In this document: positions 1-6,605 of the stretch, piece after piece
Numbering within the stretch: the stretch's first letter is position 1
How the letters are laid out: each line of letters opens with the position of its first letter
From: Acidobacteriota bacterium
GTDB taxonomy: Bacteria > Acidobacteriota > Terriglobia > UBA7540
Assembly: GCA_021784615.1 (NCBI GenBank)
Contig: JAJYHU010000259.1
Span: 1 to 12,994 of the forward strand
Length of the DNA: 12,994 bases
Direction of reading: 5' to 3'
Notes under the pieces: generated by a model
Databases searched by the model: none
What the model was told of the DNA's origin: nothing
The model's input: only the letters and a program-made list of their open reading frames with translations
Program-made: the position numbers and the translations under genes

Positions 1-23
1 GCCACTATTCTGAAGATGGGGAT

Positions 24-1187
24 ATGTCCTGCCTCGGGATTAATCCGGTGCGACTCCGAGTCCAGCCTAAGCAAGAAGGAAAACTGTGCCAAACGCCCGT
101 CGATGGCTTCGCGATCCCATGGGCGGTTTTCGTGTTATCGATGGTTTTTCTCGTAGGCCCAGGGACGCTGCTTTCCGCCGCGGCCCAAAGCGCAGTTCCC
201 CCGACCGCAACGCCGCAGATCACGAAGGTTCAGCCTTCCGAGGCGGCGCCGGGAAGCCGTTTGATATTGAAAATTGACGGCGAACAATTTGCCGAGGGAG
301 CTTACGTCTCATTTTCCGACCCCTCGATCCACGTCGTGTCCACGCGGCGGATCAGCAGCACAGTAATGGAAGCGGACGTGGCGATTGGGGACAAGGCCCA
401 GCCCAATTTCGTCCGCCTTTATGTGGCAAACCCCTCGGGCACGGTTGGGCAATTCGCTTTTGCCATTACTTCCGGCACGGCAACTGCGGCGCAACCCCCT
501 GCCGCCACTTCCAGCGCGCCGACTGCGGCGGGGCCTGTTGCTTCAGGGCCGGCGGCTCCCGAGGTTTCAGCGATTGATCCAGACCACGCCGCCCCCGGCA
601 GCAAGGCGAGCATCAAAGTGACGGGCAAGCGATTCGCCAAGGGCGCAAAAGTGGCTTTTCAGAATCCGGGCATCCGTGTTCTCAGCACGGAGTTCAAGAA
701 GCCCACCGAGTTGGTCGCCCAAATTGAAGTTGCCTCGGACGCTCCCGCGGGGAAGACCGGCTTATTTGTGGTGAATCCCGACGAGAGCGAAGTGGAAGCC
801 GGTTTTGCGGTTGCGGCGGGAACCTCCAGCCAGTCCCAAGGCAAATCCCAATCAGCGGCCGGCGTGACCTCGGCAAGCGCCGCCAGCAAGACCTATAAGG
901 TAATCGATCTCGGCGATGCGATCAGCATTTTTCGCAATCCCAATAAGCCGAAGGGCGTGCTGACCCTTGCGGGCGGGAAACTGACTTACCAGGAGGATGG
1001 GAAAGAGGTTTTTACCGCAGGGCCCGGTGATGTCAAAGAAGTTGCCCCCAACGTTATCTTCGGGATCAACACGGACACTTTCCACATCATCCTGAAATCC
1101 GGCAAGACGTATAATTTTGTCTCCGCCTCGCTGATGCCCGCTGATACCGCCTCCATCATCACCACGCTCCAGCAGGCCTTCCATTAA
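24..1187 (+). CDS. Secreted/anchored protein with two IPT/TIG-like domains and a PH-like C-terminus
   Basis: 387 aa, no specific function recognised. A hydrophobic segment at about residues 32-50, followed by SAAAQSA, looks like a signal peptide or N-terminal anchor, so the rest should lie outside the cytoplasm. Two related Ig-like repeats follow, at about 64-149 and 179-264. Each begins with a PxI/VxxxxPxxAAPGS pattern and contains a GxxFAxGAxVxF core, as in IPT/TIG folds. They are joined by an Ala/Pro/Thr-rich linker (150-178). After a second Ser/Ala-rich linker, residues 291-385 contain short beta strands (GVLTLAGGKLTY, FHIILKSGKTYNF) and a final helix, resembling a PH/GRAM-like domain. 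The start is uncertain: ATG at 24 has a G-run only 2 nt away and gives a long N-region, while GTG at 132 or ATG at 141 would shorten it. The 3' end overlaps a convergent remnant by 29 nt. Confidence 0.75.
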   Translation: MSCLGINPVRLRVQPKQEGKLCQTPVDGFAIPWAVFVLSMVFLVGPGTLLSAAAQSAVPPTATPQITKVQPSEAAPGSRLILKIDGEQFAEGAYVSFSDPSIHVVSTRRISSTVMEADVAIGDKAQPNFVRLYVANPSGTVGQFAFAITSGTATAAQPPAATSSAPTAAGPVASGPAAPEVSAIDPDHAAPGSKASIKVTGKRFAKGAKVAFQNPGIRVLSTEFKKPTELVAQIEVASDAPAGKTGLFVVNPDESEVEAGFAVAAGTSSQSQGKSQSAAGVTSASAASKTYKVIDLGDAISIFRNPNKPKGVLTLAGGKLTYQEDGKEVFTAGPGDVKEVAPNVIFGINTDTFHIILKSGKTYNFVSASLMPADTASIITTLQQAFH

Positions 1188-1398
1188 CGAGGCGGCTGCC
1201 GCGCGCCTGCTTGACGATGGCACCATACCCTTCCTTATTGAAAGGCGGGCAGCCGGTAGGAAATTGTCCGAGCGGGTGTTTCTTTGACCGCATCAGGTAC
1301 GTGCAATAGGAAAGCGTTTTGCAGGTCTGCAGTGGGTCGAGTTCTCCTTTGGCGAGCGCCTCGCGCGCGAGCGCGGGATGCGCAAGCGCCGCGCGTCT
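1159..1398 (-). pseudogene. 3' remnant of an NADH:flavin oxidoreductase (Old Yellow Enzyme family)
   Basis: Reading the minus strand from 1398 to the TGA at 1161-1159 gives about 79 codons without a usable upstream start. The peptide contains ALAHPALAREALAKG, then TCKTLSYCT and, about 15 residues later, FPTGCPPFNKEGY. This matches my recollection of the C-terminal end of OYE-type NADH:flavin oxidoreductases, where a 'RxxLAxPxLxxxxLxG' segment precedes a Cys-containing 'CRTFSDCT...GC.P' stretch after the TIM barrel. The rest of the enzyme (about 300 residues) is absent: the 3' end of the M50 gene lies at 1437 and a stop sits in frame at about 1470. The piece is therefore a truncated relic. Its last codons overlap the end of the convergent gene at 24-1187. 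The family call is from memory of motifs, not a search. Confidence 0.45.
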
Positions 1399-1436
1399 TC
1401 GCGCAGGTTTCGTAGGTGAAATAGTGTTTGGGCACT

Positions 1437-2579
1437 TCAGATCATTGTGTCCGAAGGCGGACTTATATCAGGGCTGCGGTCTTTTGCCTGCGGCCTGCGG
1501 CTGGAGCGGAGCATTGCCGACTGGACGGTCAGGAAGTTCTCCACGCTCTCCAAAGTAAGCAGGCCTATCAGGCGGCCTTCGTCCTCCACTGGAATTGACC
1601 GGCAATTGCCTTCGCGGAACAGGCTGAGAGCCTGCTCCAGGCTCAGTTGCGGGTCGGCGATCGGGACGTCCCGCCGCATCGCCTCTCGAACGTGCGCATT
1701 GGGGCCGCCCTGCGCAAGCGTCCTGGCCAAAGCGTCGCGAGTTACCACGCCCAGGACGCGGTCGCCGAAGACGACGGGGAAATCGTTTTGCGCCCCTGCC
1801 AGCCGGGCTTCGGCCGCGTGCTCCACCAGGTCGTCGGGCCCGAGCGTTTGAAATTCCGTCAGCATAATGCGGTGCACGGGGATGCCTTGGACGGAACTGT
1901 GCACCTGCGGCAGGCTCGCTTCCTGCTGGGCGCCGGTCCAGACAAAGAGACCGATAAAGATCAGGATGGGGTCGCTAAAGAAGCCGGCCAGCGCAAAAAG
2001 GCAGGCAATTCCCTGGCCCACGCGCGCCGCAACGCGCGTCGCCCGCGTGTATTCCATTCGCATGGTCAATAGCGCCCGCAGTGCCCGTCCTCCATCCATG
2101 GGAAAGGCCGGGATCATGTTGAAAGCCACCAGCCACAGATTGACAATCATCAGCTCGTTCAGAAAATTCCCGCCAAACCAGCTGAACTCTCCCAAATTCA
2201 AGCCTGCTCCCGCCCACCAAAGCGCCACGTAAAGCCCCGCGGCGATCAGGACGTTTACGGCCGGGCCGGCGAGCGCCACCCAAAGTTCGTGGATGGGGTT
2301 CTCCGGCATGCGCTCCAGGCGCGCGACCCCTCCGATGGGGAGCAACGTAATGTCCCGGGTTTGGACTCCGAACCGCAGCGCCGCAAGCGCGTGCCCCAGT
2401 TCGTGCAGGGTGATGCATCCAAAAATCACCAGCACAAAGACCACGCCGTAGAGCGCCGTCGCAAGGCTGCGCCCGTGGGTCCAGTTAATATAAAGGACGA
2501 AGAGGATCAACAGCCAGAAGGTTGCGTGGACATAAATCCCGATCCCTGCTACTTTGCCGATCTTCCATGACCAACGCAT
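1437..2579 (-). CDS. M50 (site-2 protease-like) membrane metallopeptidase with tandem CBS domains
   Basis: 380 aa integral membrane zinc protease. It carries the zinc-binding HELGH at residues 59-63 inside a transmembrane segment and the second signature NMIPAFPMDGGR at 154-165, whose Asp162 would be the third zinc ligand. Hydrophobic segments lie at about 20-32, 42-60, 100-120, 140-158 and 190-215. The soluble C-terminus holds two CBS motifs, about 230-290 (ending GVVTRDALARTL) and 295-352 (ending GLLTLESVENFL), which in this family may bind adenine nucleotides and gate activity. This architecture matches the short SpoIVFB/Rip3-like S2P group, which cleaves membrane-embedded substrates such as anti-sigma factors or pro-factors. 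No candidate substrate gene is adjacent. The ATG at 2579 starts directly before the conserved N-terminal RWSWKIGKV(A)GI; the ribosome site is weak. It is divergent from the pirin gene. Confidence 0.93.
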   Translation of the reverse strand: MRWSWKIGKVAGIGIYVHATFWLLILFVLYINWTHGRSLATALYGVVFVLVIFGCITLHELGHALAALRFGVQTRDITLLPIGGVARLERMPENPIHELWVALAGPAVNVLIAAGLYVALWWAGAGLNLGEFSWFGGNFLNELMIVNLWLVAFNMIPAFPMDGGRALRALLTMRMEYTRATRVAARVGQGIACLFALAGFFSDPILIFIGLFVWTGAQQEASLPQVHSSVQGIPVHRIMLTEFQTLGPDDLVEHAAEARLAGAQNDFPVVFGDRVLGVVTRDALARTLAQGGPNAHVREAMRRDVPIADPQLSLEQALSLFREGNCRSIPVEDEGRLIGLLTLESVENFLTVQSAMLRSSRRPQAKDRSPDISPPSDTMI

Positions 2580-2690
2580 TTTCTGTTACACCGATGGACG
2601 GATATGGGCTGGACGCGAAAAGCCCTCGCGCCATCGCTAACGTTAACACTTCCGAGAAGGCGGCTGCAAGCAACGGTTTGCTTGCCACGT

Positions 2691-2710
2691 GGCGGCTGGG
2701 AGCCGCCTCT
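2691..2710. repeat. Hairpin repeat (GGCGGCT-GGG-AGCCGCC)
   Basis: A perfect 7-bp stem (2691-2697 with 2701-2707) with a GGG loop, followed by TCT, lies in the 250-bp divergent spacer between the M50 and pirin genes. It resembles the hairpins at 3787, 4984 and 9204 and is probably a decayed member of the same dispersed family. No convincing promoter was found in the rest of this spacer. Confidence 0.5.
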
Positions 2711-2829
2711 CTGCCAAAATGGCCAGCAGCCGGGTGGCCGGCCGGCCCAGTCAAGGCGCGGCTGCCGGGCCGACGCGCGCATTGCCTCAGCGCGCGCAAC
2801 AGGATAAACTTTCCGTACCGGAGGCCGAC

Positions 2830-3744
2830 ATGTCCATTCGACCCATCAAGCGGCTCATCAAGTCCAAGCCGACGCTGGAAGGCGCGGGCGTACACCTGCG
2901 CCGCGCGTTCGGTTTCGGCAACACGACTGACTTTGATCCCTTCCTTCTGCTCGATGATTTCCGCAACGAGCGGCCGGAGGATTACCTGGCGGGCTTCCCG
3001 TGGCATCCGCACCGCGGCATTGAGACCATCACCTACGTTCTGGCGGGAAACGTTGAACACGGCGACAGCCTGGGGCACAGCGGCACCATCGGCGCGGGCG
3101 ACGTGCAGTGGATGACGGCGGGCAGCGGCATCATTCACCAGGAAATGCCGAAGGGCGACGCAAGCGGCCGCATGCACGGCTTCCAGCTTTGGGGCAACCT
3201 GCCGTCCTCGCTCAAGATGACGTCGCCGCGTTACCAGGAAGTGAAGGGCGCCGACGTTCCCGTGATCACGGACGACGACGGCACCCGGGTTCTGGTGGTG
3301 TGCGGAAATTTTTGGGGCGCGAAGGGCCCTGTGGATGGCGTGGCCGCCGATCCCGTCTACCTGGACGTATCGGTTCCGGCGGGCAAGCGGAAGACCTTGC
3401 CGGTTGAAACCACCCGCCACGCTTTCGCCTACGTTTTTGAAGGCGCGGGAAAATTCTGTAACGCCTCCGGCCCGCTCGCCGTGCCCACCGAACCCATTGC
3501 CTGGGCGGACACCACTCCTCCCACCGAAGCGGACAATCGCTCGCTGGTGCTCTTCGATCGCGGCGATGAAGTCACCGTTGAGGCGGACCAGGAAGGAATC
3601 CGGTTTCTGCTGGTTTCAGGCAAGCCGCTGGAAGAGCCGGTGGCGTGGTATGGACCCATCGTGATGAACACGCAGGACGAGCTTCGCGAGGCCTTCGATG
3701 AACTCCATCGCGGAACGTTCCTGAAACACAAGTCGGCGAAGTAG
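2830..3744 (+). CDS. Pirin family cupin protein
   Basis: 304 aa, the usual pirin length. The N-terminal cupin contains the hallmark WHPHRGIETITYVL (58-71), then GHSGTIGAGDVQWMTAGSGIIHQE (82-105 region). The expected metal ligands are present: His59, His61, His103 and Glu105. The C-terminal pirin domain (about 185-295) ends with the typical GPIVMNTQDELREAFDEL region. Pirins are cytosolic metalloproteins; some bacterial members (E. coli YhhW) show quercetin 2,3-dioxygenase activity, and others act by protein-protein contact, so the substrate cannot be assigned here. The ATG at 2830 was chosen because GGAGG at 2820-2824 sits 5 nt upstream and the family alignment starts at SIRPIKRL. The frame is open further upstream, but that stretch is low-complexity and overlaps a hairpin. 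The aldo/keto reductase follows 135 nt downstream on the same strand with a hairpin between, so co-transcription is possible but not evident. Confidence 0.94.
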   Translation: MSIRPIKRLIKSKPTLEGAGVHLRRAFGFGNTTDFDPFLLLDDFRNERPEDYLAGFPWHPHRGIETITYVLAGNVEHGDSLGHSGTIGAGDVQWMTAGSGIIHQEMPKGDASGRMHGFQLWGNLPSSLKMTSPRYQEVKGADVPVITDDDGTRVLVVCGNFWGAKGPVDGVAADPVYLDVSVPAGKRKTLPVETTRHAFAYVFEGAGKFCNASGPLAVPTEPIAWADTTPPTEADNRSLVLFDRGDEVTVEADQEGIRFLLVSGKPLEEPVAWYGPIVMNTQDELREAFDELHRGTFLKHKSAK

Positions 3745-3786
3745 CGGCCGCGCCGCGCGCCGCCCGATTCAACGTGTGTGCGTCCC

Positions 3787-3810
3787 TGTAGAGCCGGGCT
3801 TCAGCCCGGC
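3787..3810. repeat. Dispersed hairpin repeat, TGTAGAGCCGGGC type
   Basis: TGTAGA (3787-3792) leads into a perfect inverted repeat, GCCGGGC and GCCCGGC, around a TTCA tetraloop (3793-3810). It lies between the pirin and the aldo/keto reductase. Related hairpins sharing the GTAGrG lead occur at 4984 and, inverted, at 9204. It may act as a weak terminator or mRNA-end element, but no T-tract follows it. Confidence 0.65.
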
Positions 3811-3879
3811 ACGCCGGCCGCCGCCCCGTTGGAAGTGTGTGGATTCAAGAGGCATTCCTATTCAACAGGAGGATGGAGA

Positions 3880-4962
3880 ATGAAGTACAGGAAGCTGGGA
3901 AACACCGGTCTGATTGTCAGCGAAGTGGCGCTCGGCGCCATGAAGTTCGGCACGAACGCCAAGCTGGGCAATCTGGGCCAGGAAGACACCACGCGGATGG
4001 TGAAGCTGGCGCTTGACCGCGGGATCAATTTCATCGACACGGCGGACGTTTACAGCCAGGGCGAAAGCGAGACGCTGCTGGGAAACACCCTGAAGGGCAT
4101 CCGCGATGAGATTGTTCTGGCTACCAAGGCCCGCCTGCCTATGGGCAAGAATTTCAACCACTGCGGCGCCACGCGCTACAACATCATGCGCGAGATTGAG
4201 GCCAGCCTGCGTCGGCTTCAGACCGATCACGTCGATCTTTACCAGATTCACGGATGGGACAGCAACACGCCGCTCGAAGAAACGCTGCGGACAATGGACG
4301 ACCTGGTGCGCCAGGGCAAAGTGCGCTACATCGGCCTTTCGAACATGCTGTCCTGGCAGGCGGCCACGGCGCTCGGGATGCAGGAGCGGATGGGCCTTGA
4401 AAAATTCGCCACCGCGCAAATGTATTACAGCCTGGTCGGCCGCGGCCTGGAGCATGAGTTCCAGTCGTTCGCCGAATACCACAACATCGGCATCCTGGTC
4501 TGGAGCGTACTGGCCGGCGGATTCCTCTCCGGCAAATACAGCCGCGGCAATCCGCCGCCGGCCGGAAGCCGCTTTGACGTGTTCGGACAGTTTCACCCGT
4601 TTGAAAAGGAGTTTGGCTTCCGCGTGCTGGACGCGCTCCATCAGGTGGCCGCGCGCCACAACGCGACTCCCGCCCGCGTGGCCACTGCCTGGACGCTCGC
4701 CCGGCCCGCCATCACCAGCGTCATCATCGGCGCTCGCACGCTGGAAACCCTGGAAGACAACATCAGCGCCGTCGATCTCCAACTTTCTGAAGAGGACGTG
4801 CAATTGCTCGACCGGGTTTCCGATCCCGGCGTTCCTTATCCCAAATGGATGGTCCTCCAGCTCGACACCGTGGAAGACCGGCGCTCCAAAATCCTCTATC
4901 CGGAACGCTACGCGAAAGGCGGCCCCTGGAAAGACCTCCGCGGCACCCAGTGGACCGGTTAG
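3880..4962 (+). CDS. Aldo/keto reductase
   Basis: 360 aa NADPH-dependent oxidoreductase of the aldo/keto reductase superfamily, a cytosolic TIM barrel that reduces aldehydes and ketones. The catalytic tetrad is complete: Asp53 (NFIDTADVY), Tyr58, Lys83 (VLATKAR) and His124 (DLYQIHGWD). The N-terminus MKYRKLGNTGLIVSEVALG is the standard opening for members close to the general-stress-protein-69/Kv-beta-like group, and GKVRYIGLSN (146-155) and SVIIGART in the last quarter are the usual cofactor and barrel-closing motifs. The ATG at 3880 has an AGGAGG at 3867-3872 with 7-nt spacing; an upstream GTG in frame would add 34 unconserved residues across a repeat and is rejected. The physiological substrate cannot be read from context. 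Confidence 0.94.
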   Translation: MKYRKLGNTGLIVSEVALGAMKFGTNAKLGNLGQEDTTRMVKLALDRGINFIDTADVYSQGESETLLGNTLKGIRDEIVLATKARLPMGKNFNHCGATRYNIMREIEASLRRLQTDHVDLYQIHGWDSNTPLEETLRTMDDLVRQGKVRYIGLSNMLSWQAATALGMQERMGLEKFATAQMYYSLVGRGLEHEFQSFAEYHNIGILVWSVLAGGFLSGKYSRGNPPPAGSRFDVFGQFHPFEKEFGFRVLDALHQVAARHNATPARVATAWTLARPAITSVIIGARTLETLEDNISAVDLQLSEEDVQLLDRVSDPGVPYPKWMVLQLDTVEDRRSKILYPERYAKGGPWKDLRGTQWTG

Positions 4963-4983
4963 GAACGCGTGCGCGGCCTTTAC

Positions 4984-5008
4984 TGTAGGGGCGGTGTCCT
5001 CACCGCCC
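4984..5008. repeat. Dispersed hairpin repeat, possible terminator after the aldo/keto reductase
   Basis: TGTAG (4984-4988) followed by GGGCGGTG-TCCT-CACCGCCC (4989-5008), a perfect 8-bp stem with a 4-nt loop and then ATTTTGT. It starts 21 nt after the aldo/keto reductase stop. Same family as the hairpins at 3787 and 9204. The position and trailing T residues would allow it to serve as a terminator, but the T-run is short. Confidence 0.6.
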
Positions 5009-5031
5009 ATTTTGTAGCTGTTCCCAGCCGT

Positions 5032-5115
5032 GTCATTCCGAGTGCAGCGAGGAATCTCGCCTTGAAGGCACGCCACTTGCAAGATTCCTCGTCGCTTTCG
5101 GCTCCTCGGAACGAC
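5032..5115. repeat. 84-bp imperfect inverted repeat (GTCATTCCGAG type)
   Basis: The outer arms GTCATTCCGAG (5032-5042) and CTCGGAACGAC (5105-5115) are complementary with one mismatch. The inner arms GCGAGGAATCT (5047-5057) and AGATTCCTCG (5082-5091) pair over 10 bases. The whole can fold into one long interrupted stem. The pattern matches a miniature repeat I associate with acidobacterial and other soil-bacterial intergenic DNA; it encodes nothing. Confidence 0.65.
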
Positions 5116-5205
5116 ACCCACCGTGGGTTTTGCACAGTCTCCACGGTCTCCAGGGCTGGGGGACGGTCGATACCGATCTCAAGGGCGGCACGCGCTGGTT
5201 TTTCA

Positions 5206-5234
5206 TTGACAAACGGGCCCGGATAGTGTAGCCT
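5206..5234 (+). promoter_or_regulatory. Promoter-like repeat, copy 1 (TTGACA-N17-TAGCCT)
   Basis: A perfect -35 TTGACA (5206-5211), a 17-bp spacer (5212-5228) and TAGCCT (5229-5234) as a possible -10. The spacer is nearly the same as in copy 2 at 7809 (both contain CGGGCC and GGATA), so this is a repeated element rather than a chance promoter. No gene starts shortly downstream; the nearest, at 5667, has its own promoter. Confidence 0.5.
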
Positions 5235-5294
5235 ACGTAAGTCCTTGTGGGCCGTTGGTTGAGACTAGCCCTGAGCGACGGAAAGACGAGAATA

Positions 5295-5340
5295 GAAAAA
5301 AGAATTCTTTTTTTGCAAAACGAAGCTGGGAAGCTGTTGA
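5295..5340 (+). repeat. EcoRI-centred direct repeat, left copy
   Basis: An A-run, GAATTC and a T-run (palindromic), followed by GCAAAACGAAGCTGGGAAG and CTGTTGA. The sequence at 8001-8048 is the same except for two substitutions and two extra A residues. The pair brackets the three-gene cassette in the same orientation. The AAAACGAAGCT part (5317-5327) is the unit that is tandemly repeated near 8079. Confidence 0.8.
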
Positions 5341-5550
5341 AAAAGCTGTGGGAAGAACAGCATGTTTTCGAAAAAGATTGAATGCTCATGAGGTAGGTTC
5401 CGACCTGAGCACGAAGCTTTCTAAAGGCAGAGAGCGAAGTGGTCGATGGCTGCATTATGGGCTTAGAGGTTCCTAATGCTGTCTTTCCAAAGGGACGGAG
5501 CCTTGTTTGCCCGGGGTCTTCTGGCTTGATATCATTGAATCATAGATCGT

Positions 5551-5576
5551 GTTGATTTAGCCTGTTGATTTAGGCT
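5551..5576 (+). repeat. Tandem 13-bp repeat upstream of the cassette promoter
   Basis: GTTGATTTAGCCT (5551-5563) is followed immediately by GTTGATTTAGGCT (5564-5576), one mismatch. The second copy runs into the -35 hexamer. The position suggests a binding site for a regulator, but none is encoded in the cassette. Confidence 0.6.
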
Positions 5577-5604
5577 TGACCACTCCGATCGGGGAGTGTA
5601 CGAT
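5576..5604 (+). promoter_or_regulatory. Sigma-70-like promoter of the cassette with an embedded inverted repeat
   Basis: TTGACC (5576-5581), a 17-bp spacer and TACGAT (5599-5604), each hexamer one or two bases from consensus. CACTCC (5581-5586) and GGAGTG (5593-5598) form an inverted repeat that fills the spacer, and CCGATCGG (5585-5592) at its centre is itself palindromic. A repressor bound there would block the polymerase. Transcription would start near 5611, giving a leader of about 55 nt before the GTG at 5667. Confidence 0.6.
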
Positions 5605-5666
5605 ACCTCCGCTTAAAAGATGCGGTTCATACTGAAGATTATGACCTTCTGCAGCGCGAAGAGACC

Positions 5667-6605
5667 GTGACAATCGCAATTTGCATAAAGATCAATGATG
5701 GTGTCGTGCTTGCGTCGGACAGCGCGAGTACCATTTTCGGGCAAGGCCCGGAAGGACAGTTAGCAGCGCTAAACGTGTACAACAATGCAAACAAGATTTT
5801 TAATCTACGGAAGGGCTTACCGATTGGTGCTATCACATGGGGAGCCGGGAGCATCGGACACTCGTCGATTTCTACGATCATTAAGGATCTGAGGCAGCGA
5901 CTTGCCGGCGACGATCCTGAGCATATGGACTGGAAGGTAAAGCCAGATGCGTACACGGTAGAGCAGGTCGCGAACCGATTGAAGGAATTTGTCTACGATG
6001 ACTTATATGAAACAGAGTATAAGGACTTACCGCACAAGAAGCCCAATCTTGGTTTTATCGTGACAGGATATTCCTCCAGGGCATCGATGGCTGACGAGTT
6101 TCAGATCGATATTCAGAACGGTCTCTGTACTGGGCCACGTCGGTTGCGGAAACCAGAGGAATCAGGAATCACATGGTCGGGAGAGCCCGAAGCACTAAAT
6201 CGCCTTATCCTAGGGCAAAGTCCCGCGCTGGCGACCCTGTTACAAGCGCAACTGGGGGTGCAGCCTGCTCAGATGGCCCAGGCGCTGGCAAACGTGTTAC
6301 CCCAGCTTCAACTTCCGCTCGTCTTTCCAGCGATGCCTCTGCAAGACGCCATAGACCTGGCTGAGTTCATGGTAGATTTGACTGTAAAGTTTTCTCGATT
6401 CAAACCCGGCGCTCCGACGGTTGGGGGTCCCATTGAGGTTGCGGCAATTAGCAAACATGAGGGTTTTCGGTGGATTCAACGTAAATATTACTTCAGGCGG
6501 GAGCTAAATCCCGAAGATGGGTTCGAACCCCAATTCGCAGCCGAGAAATCTGGCCCTGATGTTAGCCACACGGAAAAAACAAGCGAGGAGGAAAAACATG
6601 CCTGA
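5667..6605 (+). CDS. Proteasome/HslV-like Ntn-hydrolase family protein
   Basis: 312 aa. The start GTG at 5667 is the only usable one (no ATG, GTG or TTG upstream in frame back to the promoter) and places Thr at residue 2. The opening TIAICIKINDGVVLASDS matches the first strands of proteasome beta/HslV subunits. After Met removal Thr would be the N-terminal nucleophile, Asp18 becomes position 17 as in proteasomes, and Lys43 in NANKIFNL corresponds to catalytic Lys33 with about nine inserted residues; GLPIGAITWGAGSIG then fits the next strands. Residues about 195-245 (Gln/Leu/Pro-rich) and the acidic tail after 285 (ends EKTSEEEKHA) are extra. The protein is longer than HslV and unlike Anbu in detail. 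No ATPase is adjacent. The 3' end overlaps the next gene by 8 nt. The fold is inferred from motifs; the substrate is unknown. Composition is AT-richer than in neighbouring genes (one counted 60-base line is 31 G+C). Confidence 0.75.
   Translation: MTIAICIKINDGVVLASDSASTIFGQGPEGQLAALNVYNNANKIFNLRKGLPIGAITWGAGSIGHSSISTIIKDLRQRLAGDDPEHMDWKVKPDAYTVEQVANRLKEFVYDDLYETEYKDLPHKKPNLGFIVTGYSSRASMADEFQIDIQNGLCTGPRRLRKPEESGITWSGEPEALNRLILGQSPALATLLQAQLGVQPAQMAQALANVLPQLQLPLVFPAMPLQDAIDLAEFMVDLTVKFSRFKPGAPTVGGPIEVAAISKHEGFRWIQRKYYFRRELNPEDGFEPQFAAEKSGPDVSHTEKTSEEEKHA

Larger units (their letters stand above)
4963..5666. other. Long intergenic region, left flank of the three-gene cassette
   Basis: About 700 bp without a convincing gene. 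In order it holds a hairpin repeat (4984-5008), an imperfect long inverted repeat (5032-5115), a promoter-like repeat shared with the right flank (5206-5234), an EcoRI-centred repeat also shared with the right flank (5295-5340), a tandem 13-bp repeat (5551-5576) and the cassette promoter (5576-5604). Base composition shifts to AT-richer after about 5230. Open frames here (for example 5255-5476 plus, 5033-5455 minus) run through the repeats and match nothing I recognise. Confidence 0.7.

Noticed and set aside
852..1226. Minus-strand 124-codon frame opposite the IPT gene
   Set aside because: It is a shadow of a GC-rich coding region; the plus-strand protein has clear domains.
1235..1435. Minus-strand 66-codon frame downstream of the M50 gene
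   Set aside because: A different minus-strand frame in the same place carries the OYE-like C-terminal motifs; this one is its shadow.
2485..3420. Minus-strand 311-codon frame opposite the pirin
   Set aside because: It is antisense to conserved pirin motifs and overlaps the start of the M50 gene; GC-rich third positions create it.
3862..5121. Minus-strand 419-codon frame opposite the aldo/keto reductase
   Set aside because: Although long, it is antisense to a gene with a full catalytic tetrad, and its translation matches nothing.
5295..5320. Intrinsic terminator from the A-run/GAATTC/T-run palindrome
   Set aside because: The stem would be almost entirely A-T with no loop; it is not a stable terminator hairpin and does not follow a gene.
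5033..5455. Minus-strand open frame of 140 codons in the left flank
   Set aside because: It runs through the inverted repeat, the promoter-like repeat and the EcoRI-centred repeat. Its resemblance to the frame at 7672-7935 reflects repeated DNA rather than a protein, and no family is recognisable.
5255..5476. Plus-strand open frame of 73 codons before the cassette
   Set aside because: It has no ribosome site, spans the repeat element, and has a basic, low-quality translation.
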